A stretch of 64,000 nucleotides of DNA from Achromobacter aegrifaciens (GTDB lineage: Bacteria; Pseudomonadota; Gammaproteobacteria; Burkholderiales; Burkholderiaceae_B). Below are positions 1-7,752 of the stretch, piece after piece; position 1 is the first letter of the stretch, and each line of letters begins with the position of its first letter. The notes beneath the pieces are model-generated. The model searched no databases and was not told the origin of the DNA. It was given only the letters and a program-made list of their open reading frames with translations. The translations under genes and the position numbers were made by a program. The DNA is taken from the NCBI RefSeq assembly GCF_902859735.1, contig NZ_CADIJY010000006.1, forward strand, positions 1 through 64,000. The letters are read 5' to 3'.

Positions 1-434
1 TCTTAGCAGCTATCGAAATATCAGGGTTAACCCTAAGTTTTCGGCAACTGCCAAGCCCAAGACTATAACACGATTTTTGCAGATTGTGCAACTGGCTTTT
101 GCCTAACTTGCTGCAATCCTTGCAATAACCGCGGGGCATTCATTTCTGACTGCTTTGCGGCAGACCTGGCTCGAATCCTCTTGCCCGACCTGTTGTGCTT
201 GCTTGGCTTCGCGGTTCAAAACTGTCCGAACTGCGAAGGAGCGAGACTATAGCACAGTTTTTTCGCTTGGCGCAAAAAGGCCGATCCCCCTGCTTGTTCA
301 GCGGCTGCCCCGGAGGCCTCCCCTATATATAGTGGTGATTCCCGCGGTTGCCCCATATAGATAGTTGTCTTGTCCGCCTTGCCCTACGTTTACTATTCGC
401 CTGTACGCCGCACCTTACTGGAGACGAACACGCT
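1..434. other. Non-coding leader region upstream of rng
   Basis: I see no credible gene in these 434 bases. They hold a perfect 12-bp palindrome AGGGTTAACCCT (23-34), two related stretches GACTATAACACG (61-72) and GACTATAGCACAG (245-257), each followed by a T-run, and a pair of NrdR-box-like sequences (320-335 and 352-367). A weak promoter for rng could use TTGTCC (370-375) and TACTAT (391-396), but the spacer is only 15 bp. Part of this region may belong to a divergent gene beyond the left edge. Confidence 0.6.
320..367. promoter_or_regulatory. Candidate NrdR box pair
   Basis: Box 1 (320-335) reads CCCCTATATATAGTGG and matches the NrdR consensus (ACACWATATATWGTGT) at about 13 of 16 positions. 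Box 2 (352-367) reads CCCATATAGATAGTTG and matches at about 10. The 16-bp linker puts the boxes 32 bp apart, about three helical turns, as is typical of NrdR operators in front of ribonucleotide reductase genes. The gene immediately downstream is rng, so the true target may be an nrd gene lying divergently to the left of the window. Confidence 0.5.
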
Positions 435-1916
435 ATGCCCCCAGCCATCGCCCTGAGCGAAGATATCCTGATCAATGTCACCCCCTTCGAAACCCGCGTT
501 GCGCTGGTGGAACAAGGGTCGGTACAGGAGCTGCACGTAGAACGCAGCATCCAGCGGGGCCATGTCGGCAATATCTATCTGGGGCGTGTCGTCCGTGTAC
601 TGCCGGGCATGCAGAGCGCTTTCATCGATATCGGACTGGAGCGCGCGGCTTTCATCCACATCGCAGACCTGCGCGAGAACCGGGGCGAAAGAAGCCAGGG
701 GCTGACTCCCACCCCGATCGAAAAGCTGCTGTTCGAGGGACAGACCATCATGGTTCAGGTGGTCAAGGATCCCCTGGGCACCAAGGGCGCACGACTTTCC
801 ACCCAGATCAGCATGGCGGGCCGGATGCTGGTTTACCTGCCGCACGATCCGCATATCGGCATTTCGCAGAAGATCGACGACGAATCCGAACGCATCCAGC
901 TACGCGAACGCCTGCAAGCCTTGATGCCGGCAGAGGAAAAAGGCGGCTTCATCGTCCGCACGCAGGCCGAAGGCGCCAATGACGAGGAGCTGACGGCCGA
1001 TCTGGAGTATCTGCGTAAATTGTGGACCAGCGTCCAGGCGGCGGCGCGCACCCAGCCCGCCCCCGCCCTGCTGCACCAGGATCTGACCCTGGCGCAGCGC
1101 GTGCTGCGCGACATGGTGGGCCCGAACACCGGAACCATTCTTGTGGATTCCCGCACGACCAGTGCCGCGATGCTGGAATGGGCGCGCATCTATACGCCCT
1201 CGGTCGTGGGCCGCATCCAGCACTACAGCGGGGAGCGCCCCCTGTTCGACACCGCCAATGTGGACGATGAGATTGCCCGGGCGCTCTCTCGACGAGTGGA
1301 CTTGAAGTCGGGCGGCTATCTCATCATCGACCAGACCGAGGCGCTGACCACGGTCGACGTCAATACCGGCGGCTTCGTGGGCGGCCGCAATTTCGACGAC
1401 ACCATCTTCAAGACCAACCTGGAAGCGGCCCAGGCCATTGCGCGCCAGCTGCGGCTGCGCAACCTGGGCGGCATCGTCATCCTGGACTTCATCGACATGG
1501 AGGAACAGGAGCACCGCGAAACGGTGTTGGCCGAACTGAAGAAGGCGCTGGCGCGCGACCGCACCCGCATGACGGTCAACGGCTTTACACAACTGGGGCT
1601 GGTGGAAATGACGCGCAAGCGCACCCGCGACTCGCTGGCGCATCAGCTATGCGAGCCCTGCCCCATGTGCGAGGCGCGCGGCAATGTGCGTACGCCGCGT
1701 ACCGTCTGCTATGAAATCCTGCGCGAGATCCTGCGCGAGGCGCGGCAATTCAATCCCAAGGAATTCCGCATCCTCGCCTCGCAAGAGGTGGTTGACCTGT
1801 TCCTGGAAGAAGAAAGCCAGCATCTGGCGATGCTGGGCGACTTCGTGGGCAAGCGCATTTCGCTGGAAGTGGAAGGCGCGTACTCTCAAGAGCAGTACGA
1901 CATCATCCTGGTCTGA
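435..1916 (+). CDS. rng: Ribonuclease G
   Basis: RNase G is an endoribonuclease that matures the 5' end of 16S rRNA and degrades some mRNAs. The 493-residue product matches the usual length (about 489 in E. coli). An N-terminal S1-like RNA-binding region (GRVVRVLPGMQSAFIDIG) is followed by the RNase E/G catalytic core with TTVDVNTGGFVG and ILDFIDME, whose acidic residues bind the metal. The zinc-link CEPCPMCEARG follows. The ATG at 435 is chosen because GGAG lies 11 bp upstream and homology begins shortly after it; a longer reading frame from 348 adds only unrelated residues. The stop lies 2 bp from the stop of the convergent epimerase-family gene, leaving no room for a terminator. Confidence 0.96.
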   Translation: MPPAIALSEDILINVTPFETRVALVEQGSVQELHVERSIQRGHVGNIYLGRVVRVLPGMQSAFIDIGLERAAFIHIADLRENRGERSQGLTPTPIEKLLFEGQTIMVQVVKDPLGTKGARLSTQISMAGRMLVYLPHDPHIGISQKIDDESERIQLRERLQALMPAEEKGGFIVRTQAEGANDEELTADLEYLRKLWTSVQAAARTQPAPALLHQDLTLAQRVLRDMVGPNTGTILVDSRTTSAAMLEWARIYTPSVVGRIQHYSGERPLFDTANVDDEIARALSRRVDLKSGGYLIIDQTEALTTVDVNTGGFVGGRNFDDTIFKTNLEAAQAIARQLRLRNLGGIVILDFIDMEEQEHRETVLAELKKALARDRTRMTVNGFTQLGLVEMTRKRTRDSLAHQLCEPCPMCEARGNVRTPRTVCYEILREILREARQFNPKEFRILASQEVVDLFLEEESQHLAMLGDFVGKRISLEVEGAYSQEQYDIILV

Positions 1917-1918
1917 TT

Positions 1919-2752
1919 TCAGGAAATCCTGTCCGTGGTCCCGACGAATTCCAGGGGGCAATAAAAGCCCCCGTGGAACTGGGCCGCGATGGGGTCCTCG
2001 GGGATGTTCTGAGCCAGGATTTCCGGGGCGAACACTTCGGAATCGTCCTGCGGCGCGTAGCCCAGGAATTTCGCGTTGGAATTGTCCCAGCGGTTGCGCA
2101 GGTTGTTCGACACCCCGTAGACCACCGTGAAATGGTAGGACGCATGCTCGACGCAGCGCGCTGCCAGTTGCGCCATGTCGCGGTGGCTGATCCAGGTCAA
2201 CAGCTGGCGGGCCTCGCTCGGGCGGTCGGGCGTACGGAACGTCCCGATCCGCAGGCAGGCGACAGACATGCCGTACTTGTCGGCATACATCCGGCCCAGG
2301 CCCTCGCCGAACACCTTCGAGACGCCATACAGCGAGTCGGGCCGAGGCTGCACGGTGTCATCGAGGAATTTTTCCCGGCGGTGATAGCCGATAGCGTGAT
2401 TCGAGCTGGCGAACACCACCCGGCGCACGTTCTGGCGCCGGGCCGCCTCGAATACGTTGTAGCAGCCCTCGATATTCATCGGCAGGATTTTTTCCCAGAC
2501 ATCGGCGCCGGGTATGCCGGCCAGATGGATGACGCAATCAATACCCTCCATGCAGCGTTCCAGGGACTCGATGTCCCGGACGTCCATCGTGCAGATTTCC
2601 TCGCCGGCTTGCGCCGGTTCCTGCGGCGCAATGTCCGCCAGGCGCAGCAGGGCATAGCGGCCGCGCAAGTGAGTACGCAGGCAAAGGCCGATGTTGCCGG
2701 CCGCTCCGGTAATCAGCACGCGCAGGTTTTCGGGTTGGTTGAAGGGTGTCAT
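1919..2752 (-). CDS. udh: NAD-dependent SDR, uronate dehydrogenase-like
   Basis: This extended short-chain dehydrogenase of 277 residues resembles uronate dehydrogenase, which oxidises D-glucuronate or D-galacturonate to the aldaric acid lactone. The Rossmann motif TGAAGNIG is at 15-22. The family signature FASSNHAIG (114-122) and the catalytic YGVSK pair (Tyr142, Lys146) are present, and the C-terminal WDN...LGY block also matches Udh proteins. ATG at 2752 is preferred to the TTG one codon upstream. The gene follows dctQ-dctM-dctP, so the substrate is probably the acid the TRAP system imports. Family membership is firm; the exact substrate is inference. Confidence 0.75.
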   Translation of the reverse strand: MTPFNQPENLRVLITGAAGNIGLCLRTHLRGRYALLRLADIAPQEPAQAGEEICTMDVRDIESLERCMEGIDCVIHLAGIPGADVWEKILPMNIEGCYNVFEAARRQNVRRVVFASSNHAIGYHRREKFLDDTVQPRPDSLYGVSKVFGEGLGRMYADKYGMSVACLRIGTFRTPDRPSEARQLLTWISHRDMAQLAARCVEHASYHFTVVYGVSNNLRNRWDNSNAKFLGYAPQDDSEVFAPEILAQNIPEDPIAAQFHGGFYCPLEFVGTTDRIS

Positions 2753-2810
2753 CAATCTGTCCAGTTTCTCTTGAGTATGAAAGCGCCGGGGCCGATGCCG
2801 TTTGCGCCGG

Positions 2811-3803
2811 TTACTGCTTCTGCTTGGCGGCGATCACGGCGTCGTAGAGCGCCTGCCCGTTGGGGGCTTCGCCGACGAGCTTTTTCACGACCGGCCGCGT
2901 GGCCTGCACCAGCGAATCGAGATTGCTGGGATAGACAATGGACACACCCCTTGCCTGCATCGTTTTCATACCCTCGTCGTAGACCTTCTTGTAATAGTCG
3001 CGCGCGTAGGCCATGGCCTCGTCCGCCGACTCCTTGATCATTTTCTGTTCCGCGGGCGAGAAGCGGTCCCAGCGGTCCTTGGACATGAGCAGCAGCGCCG
3101 GATGGATGTTCACGTGCGTCATGTTGAAGTACTTGGAGACTTCGATGAATTTATCCGAGACGAACTGGTCCGGCGTCGTCTCGCCGCCATCGAGCACTTT
3201 CTGTTGCAGGGCCAGATACAGCTCCGAGTACGCCATGGGAGTGGCTTGCGCCCCCAGGGCCTTGTAGCTTTCCACGTAACCCGGCGACTGGATGACGCGG
3301 ATCTTCATGCCTTTCAGGTCTTCGGCCGAATTGACGGGCCGGTTGCCGAAGACGTTGCGTTCGATCGCCGAAAACCAGCCCAAGCCAACCAGGCCGTATT
3401 TGGGCAGGACTTCCATGAATTTGTCGCCGGCCGGCCCGTTGAGGATCTGATTGGCCTGATCGACGCTGTCGAACAGGAACGGCGAATCAAAGACCAGGAA
3501 TTCCTTGACGATGCCATTCAGTGTCGGCTGGCCCGTGATGACCAGGTCGGTAGCACCCGCTACCGCACCCTGGATCATGGTCAGTTCGCCGCCCAGCTGC
3601 GAATGCGGGAACACGGAAATCGTGATCTTCCCGTTCGATTTCGCCTTCAGCACTTCGGCGAATTTCTGCGCTCCCACGTGAAAAGGGCTGTCCGTCGTGA
3701 GCGTATGCCCGACGTCCATGTTCAACGCGTGCGACGGCGCAGAAAACATGAGGGCGCTCAGGACGCCGGCGCCAAACATCTTCTTGAATAGCTTCACTTC
3801 CAT
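2811..3803 (-). CDS. dctP: TRAP transporter substrate-binding protein (DctP family)
   Basis: This periplasmic solute receptor of a tripartite ATP-independent transporter captures an organic acid for the DctQM permease. The 330-residue protein has a signal peptide (charged KLFKK, then a hydrophobic stretch ending SAPSHA). The DctP fold is recognisable from GHTLTTDSPFHVGAQKFAE, VFPHSQLGGE, the ligand-binding arginine region in LKGMKIRVIQSP, and the later ALQQKVLDGGETTPDQF. The SD-like GAGGAG abuts the ATG at 3803, so the GTG at 3797 may be the real start. Its position after dctM and before the uronate-dehydrogenase-like gene points to uptake of a sugar acid. Confidence 0.92.
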   Translation of the reverse strand: MEVKLFKKMFGAGVLSALMFSAPSHALNMDVGHTLTTDSPFHVGAQKFAEVLKAKSNGKITISVFPHSQLGGELTMIQGAVAGATDLVITGQPTLNGIVKEFLVFDSPFLFDSVDQANQILNGPAGDKFMEVLPKYGLVGLGWFSAIERNVFGNRPVNSAEDLKGMKIRVIQSPGYVESYKALGAQATPMAYSELYLALQQKVLDGGETTPDQFVSDKFIEVSKYFNMTHVNIHPALLLMSKDRWDRFSPAEQKMIKESADEAMAYARDYYKKVYDEGMKTMQARGVSIVYPSNLDSLVQATRPVVKKLVGEAPNGQALYDAVIAAKQKQ

Positions 3804-3859
3804 CTCCTCGGTTTTCCAGCCGGCCGAAGGACGCTGTCCTCGGGCGGCCGATCTAGTTT

Positions 3860-5131
3860 TTATAAGAAAAAGGTACTAATGGCGGGCACGTAAGAAATAA
3901 TCAGGACGTCGAGCACCAGGACGGCGAGGAAGATGACCAGATACTTCGCCAACTGGTGCATTTTCAATTGGGCGACTTCGCACACCACGAACAGGTTCAC
4001 ACCGACCGGAGGCGTCACCATGCCGACCGCCAGGTTGGTGATGACGATCATGCCGAAGTGGATGGGATCGATGCCGAAAGCCACGCTGATGGGCGCCAGG
4101 ATGGGCACGATAATCAGGATCGCCGCCAGCGCCTCGATGAACATGCCGACCAGGAACAGCATGACGTTCACCAGCAACAGGAACACGATCGGATTGGTCG
4201 TCACCGAGCCGAGCATCGCGGCGACCTGCTGCGGCACCTGATTGATCGTCAGCAGGTAGGCGAACACGGCCGCGAACGCCACGATCAGCAGGATGATGGA
4301 GGACATCACCGCGGAGCGCGCGAAAATGCCGAGCAGATCCTTGACCGTAATTTCCTTGTAGACGAACAGCCCGAGCGCAAGCCCGTACAGCACGGCGATG
4401 CAGGAGGCCTCGGTCGCGGTAAACAAGCCGCCGTAGATCCCGCCCAGGATGATTACCGGCATCATCAGCGCCAGCGTCGCGTCCTTCAGGGCGACCAGCA
4501 CACCCTTCAGCCATGCGGTGAAGCTCACCGCAGTGACTTCGTCAAAGCCCTGGAAACGGGCAACCAGGCAGACCGTGAGGATCAGCGACACGGTGATCAG
4601 CAGACCCGGCAGGATGCCCGCGAGAAACAGAGAGCCTACCGATACGTTTGCCGTCAACGCATACACGATCATCGGAATCGATGGCGGGATGATCGCCCCC
4701 AGTTCGCCGGAGGATGCGGCAATGGAAGCCGCGAACGACCTGGGGTAGCCCTTCTTTTCCATTTCCGGGATCAGTACGGAGCCGATCGCGGCGGTGGTTG
4801 CGGACGAGGAACCGGAAACCGTCGCGAACAGCAGCGAGGTCAGCACCGCGACCGCGCCCAGCCCGCCGCGGATCCAGCCGACGAAGGCATTGGCCAGTTG
4901 CACCAGCCTGGCAGCGACGCCGCCCGAGGACATCAGATGCCCGGCCAGGATGAAGAATGGCACGGCCATCAGGCTGAACGAATCGAGCGACTGGAACGCC
5001 ATCTGCGCCACGATCAGCAGCGAACGGTCGCCCGCCTGCAGGGCGAACGCGGCGGACATCCCCAGCGCGGTGACGATGGGCGCGCCGATTATCAGGATCG
5101 CCGTAAACGATAAAAACAGGACCGGGATCAC
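3860..5131 (-). CDS. dctM: TRAP transporter large permease (DctM)
   Basis: DctM is the large inner-membrane subunit that couples Na+ or H+ flow to substrate import. The product has 423 residues, the usual length, with about twelve hydrophobic segments. Family motifs include AVPFFILAGHLMSSGG, SGSSSATTAAIGSVLIPEM, GELGAIIPPSIPMIVYAL and NLAVGMVTPPVGVNLFV. Its start overlaps the dctQ stop by 4 bp, indicating translational coupling. The 56-bp gap to dctP contains a GC-rich imperfect hairpin that could adjust relative expression. Confidence 0.95.
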   Translation of the reverse strand: MIPVLFLSFTAILIIGAPIVTALGMSAAFALQAGDRSLLIVAQMAFQSLDSFSLMAVPFFILAGHLMSSGGVAARLVQLANAFVGWIRGGLGAVAVLTSLLFATVSGSSSATTAAIGSVLIPEMEKKGYPRSFAASIAASSGELGAIIPPSIPMIVYALTANVSVGSLFLAGILPGLLITVSLILTVCLVARFQGFDEVTAVSFTAWLKGVLVALKDATLALMMPVIILGGIYGGLFTATEASCIAVLYGLALGLFVYKEITVKDLLGIFARSAVMSSIILLIVAFAAVFAYLLTINQVPQQVAAMLGSVTTNPIVFLLLVNVMLFLVGMFIEALAAILIIVPILAPISVAFGIDPIHFGMIVITNLAVGMVTPPVGVNLFVVCEVAQLKMHQLAKYLVIFLAVLVLDVLIISYVPAISTFFL

Positions 5132-5718
5132 AGCGCCCCTCCTTCACTATTTTGCATGGCGGCGGCGGCTCTTTCCGTCTCGCCGCCTTGCTGCGATGCT
5201 TCGACGCTCATCAGTTCCTTGATGACGTGCGCGAAGGTATTCAGGCTCATCAGCACGCAACCGATGAACATGAATACGTAGATGTAAGCCATGGGCATTT
5301 CCATCGCGGGCGAGGTCTGCCTCATGCCGAGTTCGATCAATCTGATCGACTTCCAGGCCAGCAGCACGGCCAGCATCAAGGTCAGGATATGGGCAACAAC
5401 GCGCAGCCAGCGCGCGACCGACTCCGGTACCATGCCGATGAAGGCATCGACGCCGATCAGGCGCAGGCGGTAGGTAGCGACGGCGCCGCCGATGAAGACG
5501 CTGCCAACCATCATGAAACGGCCCAGTTCTTCCGCCCAGGGCGTGGAAAACGGAATGCCGGTATAGGTGTAAAGCAGCCGTACAAATACAGAAATTGAAA
5601 TAGCCAGGACCATTCCTATAAGAAACAGTCCGGCGCACTTTTCAGCCACAGCATTTATCGAATCCATTATTCGCTGCAGCGTTTGAAGCCTCTGGTGTGA
5701 GGCACAATACCCGGCCAT
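5128..5718 (-). CDS. dctQ: TRAP transporter small permease (DctQ)
   Basis: DctQ is the small four-helix subunit that pairs with DctM. The 196-residue product shows four hydrophobic segments and the conserved region TPWAEELGRFMMVGSVFIGG. The start at 5718 has GGGAGG 7 bp upstream. It is the first gene of the minus-strand operon and is divergent from the LysR gene 168 bp away, which is therefore the likely regulator. Confidence 0.92.
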   Translation of the reverse strand: MAGYCASHQRLQTLQRIMDSINAVAEKCAGLFLIGMVLAISISVFVRLLYTYTGIPFSTPWAEELGRFMMVGSVFIGGAVATYRLRLIGVDAFIGMVPESVARWLRVVAHILTLMLAVLLAWKSIRLIELGMRQTSPAMEMPMAYIYVFMFIGCVLMSLNTFAHVIKELMSVEASQQGGETERAAAAMQNSEGGAL

Positions 5719-5886
5719 GCGGAGCCCTCCCTCTTTGTCTCATTTATTTATTCGCCGCCTTTTTGAGCCAGGCGTTCGATAGGCAATATACTCAGCGGCA
5801 TGCGATTCGTAAAATTCAAATAACGGAACATTCTTTTCAAAAAAAACGATCGCCGAGCCCTCGCGCCTTGAACCGGAGTTTCGATA
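5719..5886. promoter_or_regulatory. Divergent promoter region between TRAP operon and LysR gene
   Basis: This 168-bp gap separates the divergent dctQ and LysR genes and is clearly more AT-rich than its surroundings (ATTCGTAAAATTCAAATAAC at about 5804-5823). LysR regulators usually bind T-N11-A sites in such gaps and control both directions. I cannot single out a convincing operator by eye. Confidence 0.45.
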
Positions 5887-6780
5887 ATGTTGAGTGATCT
5901 CAAGCAGTTACGCGCTTTCCTCACGATCGCGCGTTTAGGCAACTTCACCAGGACGGCTCACGAACTGAATATTTCCCAGTCGGCGCTGACCATACAGATC
6001 CAGCAGCTCGAGTCCCATCTGCGTACGCGGCTGTTCGACCGCAACCACCGCAGCGTCAGCCTGACGCCACGGGGCCAGGAGCTCTATCCGCGCATCGAGA
6101 AACTGGTGGCTGAAATCGAAGACCTGGTGACCCAGGCCCGCGACACCAGCGATCGTGAACGCGGCACGGTGACCGTTGCCGTGCTGCCCTCCCTGGCCGC
6201 CGGCCTGTTGCCGCAAGCGATCCACAGGCTGAACCGCGACTACCCGCGGATCACCGTCTGCGTGCGGGACACCGTGGCCTCGCGCGTCAACGACATGACC
6301 CGCAGCGGCGAGGTCGATTTTGGGATCGGCAGTCCGATCAAGCGCGATCAGGAGCTGGTCTGGGAGCAACTGGTGACCGACCGCTTTTGCGCCTACATGG
6401 CGCATGACTATCCCTGGGCTGCGCCGGACACCGTGACGCTCAAGGATCTGGCCGAGCATCCGTTGATATTGCCGGTGCGGGAGAGCAGCATCCGCACGCA
6501 CATCGAGGCGGCGGCCGACAAGTTGAAGATCTCGCTGCCGGCGGCCTATGAGGTCGTCTACAACTCGACCGTGCTGGCGATGGCGGCACAGGGACTGGGC
6601 GTCGCCATTCTTTCTGAATTGGCTGCCCGCGAAGGCGATACCAACCGCCTGCGTTGCGTTTCGATCAGCAGCCCGCCTTTATATCGGCACATCGGGATCC
6701 TGCGGCGCGCGGGCCGCTCGCTGTCGAGGTCCGCGGAACTGCTGACTGCGGCATTGCGGGAAATCGCCGTCCAGGAATAG
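5887..6780 (+). CDS. LysR-family transcriptional regulator
   Basis: The 297-residue protein has a typical N-terminal winged helix (residues about 3-62: LKQLRAFLTIARLGNFTRTA, then SQSALTIQIQQLE, RLFDR and LTPRG) and a C-terminal periplasmic-binding-like effector domain (about 90-295). A CGGAG sequence precedes the ATG. It lies divergently from the dctQMP-udh operon, so the parsimonious role is control of that operon in response to the imported acid; the effector is unknown. Confidence 0.93.
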   Translation: MLSDLKQLRAFLTIARLGNFTRTAHELNISQSALTIQIQQLESHLRTRLFDRNHRSVSLTPRGQELYPRIEKLVAEIEDLVTQARDTSDRERGTVTVAVLPSLAAGLLPQAIHRLNRDYPRITVCVRDTVASRVNDMTRSGEVDFGIGSPIKRDQELVWEQLVTDRFCAYMAHDYPWAAPDTVTLKDLAEHPLILPVRESSIRTHIEAAADKLKISLPAAYEVVYNSTVLAMAAQGLGVAILSELAAREGDTNRLRCVSISSPPLYRHIGILRRAGRSLSRSAELLTAALREIAVQE

Positions 6781-6929
6781 CGGAAACACGGAAACGCGCG
6801 CGCACGCGTAACAGGTGGCGGACGCAACTTCACTTCATTATGTGTGAATTTTGTGTCTTAAAGATTCGATTGCAAACAATTCTGAAAGCGATGGCGGCAA
6901 CGAGGACGACCCGATAAGCTGCGGGCGCC

Positions 6930-6947
6930 TTCAGGGTATACCCTGAA
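6930..6947. promoter_or_regulatory. Perfect 18-bp palindrome upstream of the DUF3053 gene
   Basis: TTCAGGGTATACCCTGAA is exactly self-complementary and lies 34 bp before the lipoprotein gene start. It could be a dimeric repressor operator or, less likely, a weak terminator stem for the LysR gene (followed by AAAATTTC). It shares the TCAGGGT..ACCCT pattern with the palindrome at 23-34. Confidence 0.45.
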
Positions 6948-6981
6948 AATTTCTTTCTTTCGCTTTTAGGAGTTCGATGCG

Positions 6982-7683
6982 ATGAAGTCCCTTTTCCGTC
7001 CGTTCCTGGTATTGGCCGCAGCGCTGCCGTTGATGCTGGCCGCTTGCGGCAACAAGGAACCCGAACAGCGTGCCGCGTTCACGCAGTTCCTGCAGACCCG
7101 CATCGTCGACAAGCCCGGCGTGCGCGTCCCGCAGTTGACGGATGAAGAGAAGAAGTCCTTCGGCGACTACGCCGCGCAATATGCGGTGATCACCGACTTC
7201 AATGCGGGCATGGATGCTTCGGTGAAGCCCTTGTCGGGCATCATGCAGAAGGGCTCCATGCGTTCGCTGAACGATATCGTGACGCGTCGCGACGACCTCA
7301 AGGCCGTGCAAGCCTCGCTCAATGAAATGGGCGTGGCGCTGAAGGAACAGCAGGCCAAGGCTGACGCCGCGCGCGCTCAGCTCAAGCAGCCGGAAGACCT
7401 GAAGGCGGTGTACGACAAGGCCTACGAGAAGACCGTGAGCCTGCCGGCCGACACCTTTCGCGACGTGCTGCCGCAGCTGAACGCGACCTTCGACAGCAGC
7501 CTGAAGATCGCCGATTACGTCGCCGCGCACGCCGCGCAGATCGATATTTCCGGTCCCATCGTCAAGGTCCAGGATCCCGCCGTGCAGACCGAGCTGAACA
7601 AGCTGCTGCAGGACCTGAACGCGCAAGCCAAGAACGTGCAGCAGGCGCAAACGCGCATGCAGGCCGTCATGGTCGGCCGCTAA
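6982..7683 (+). CDS. DUF3053 family lipoprotein
   Basis: The 233-residue product has a lipoprotein signal peptide with lipobox LAAC (cleavage before the Cys around residue 22), so it should be lipidated and envelope-anchored. The rest is strongly helical and Gln/Ala-rich, with coiled-coil character near the C terminus (LNKLLQDLNAQAKNVQQAQ). It resembles the DUF3053 family (E. coli YiaF type), whose function is not established. AGGAG lies 9 bp before the ATG. A strong bidirectional terminator follows. Confidence 0.85.
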   Translation: MKSLFRPFLVLAAALPLMLAACGNKEPEQRAAFTQFLQTRIVDKPGVRVPQLTDEEKKSFGDYAAQYAVITDFNAGMDASVKPLSGIMQKGSMRSLNDIVTRRDDLKAVQASLNEMGVALKEQQAKADAARAQLKQPEDLKAVYDKAYEKTVSLPADTFRDVLPQLNATFDSSLKIADYVAAHAAQIDISGPIVKVQDPAVQTELNKLLQDLNAQAKNVQQAQTRMQAVMVGR

Positions 7684-7697
7684 GCCACGCAGCGCTT

Positions 7698-7738
7698 AAA
7701 AAAAGCCCCGCCGCGCGATGAGCGCGGCGGGGTTTTTT
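7698..7738. terminator. Bidirectional intrinsic terminator
   Basis: An 11-bp perfect GC stem (CCCCGCCGCGC at 7706-7716 and GCGCGGCGGGG at 7722-7732, loop GATGA) is followed by six T on the plus strand and preceded by a run of seven A. It can therefore stop transcription from both the DUF3053 gene and the convergent diguanylate cyclase gene. Confidence 0.92.
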
Positions 7739-7752
7739 AATGCGGCGCCAGC

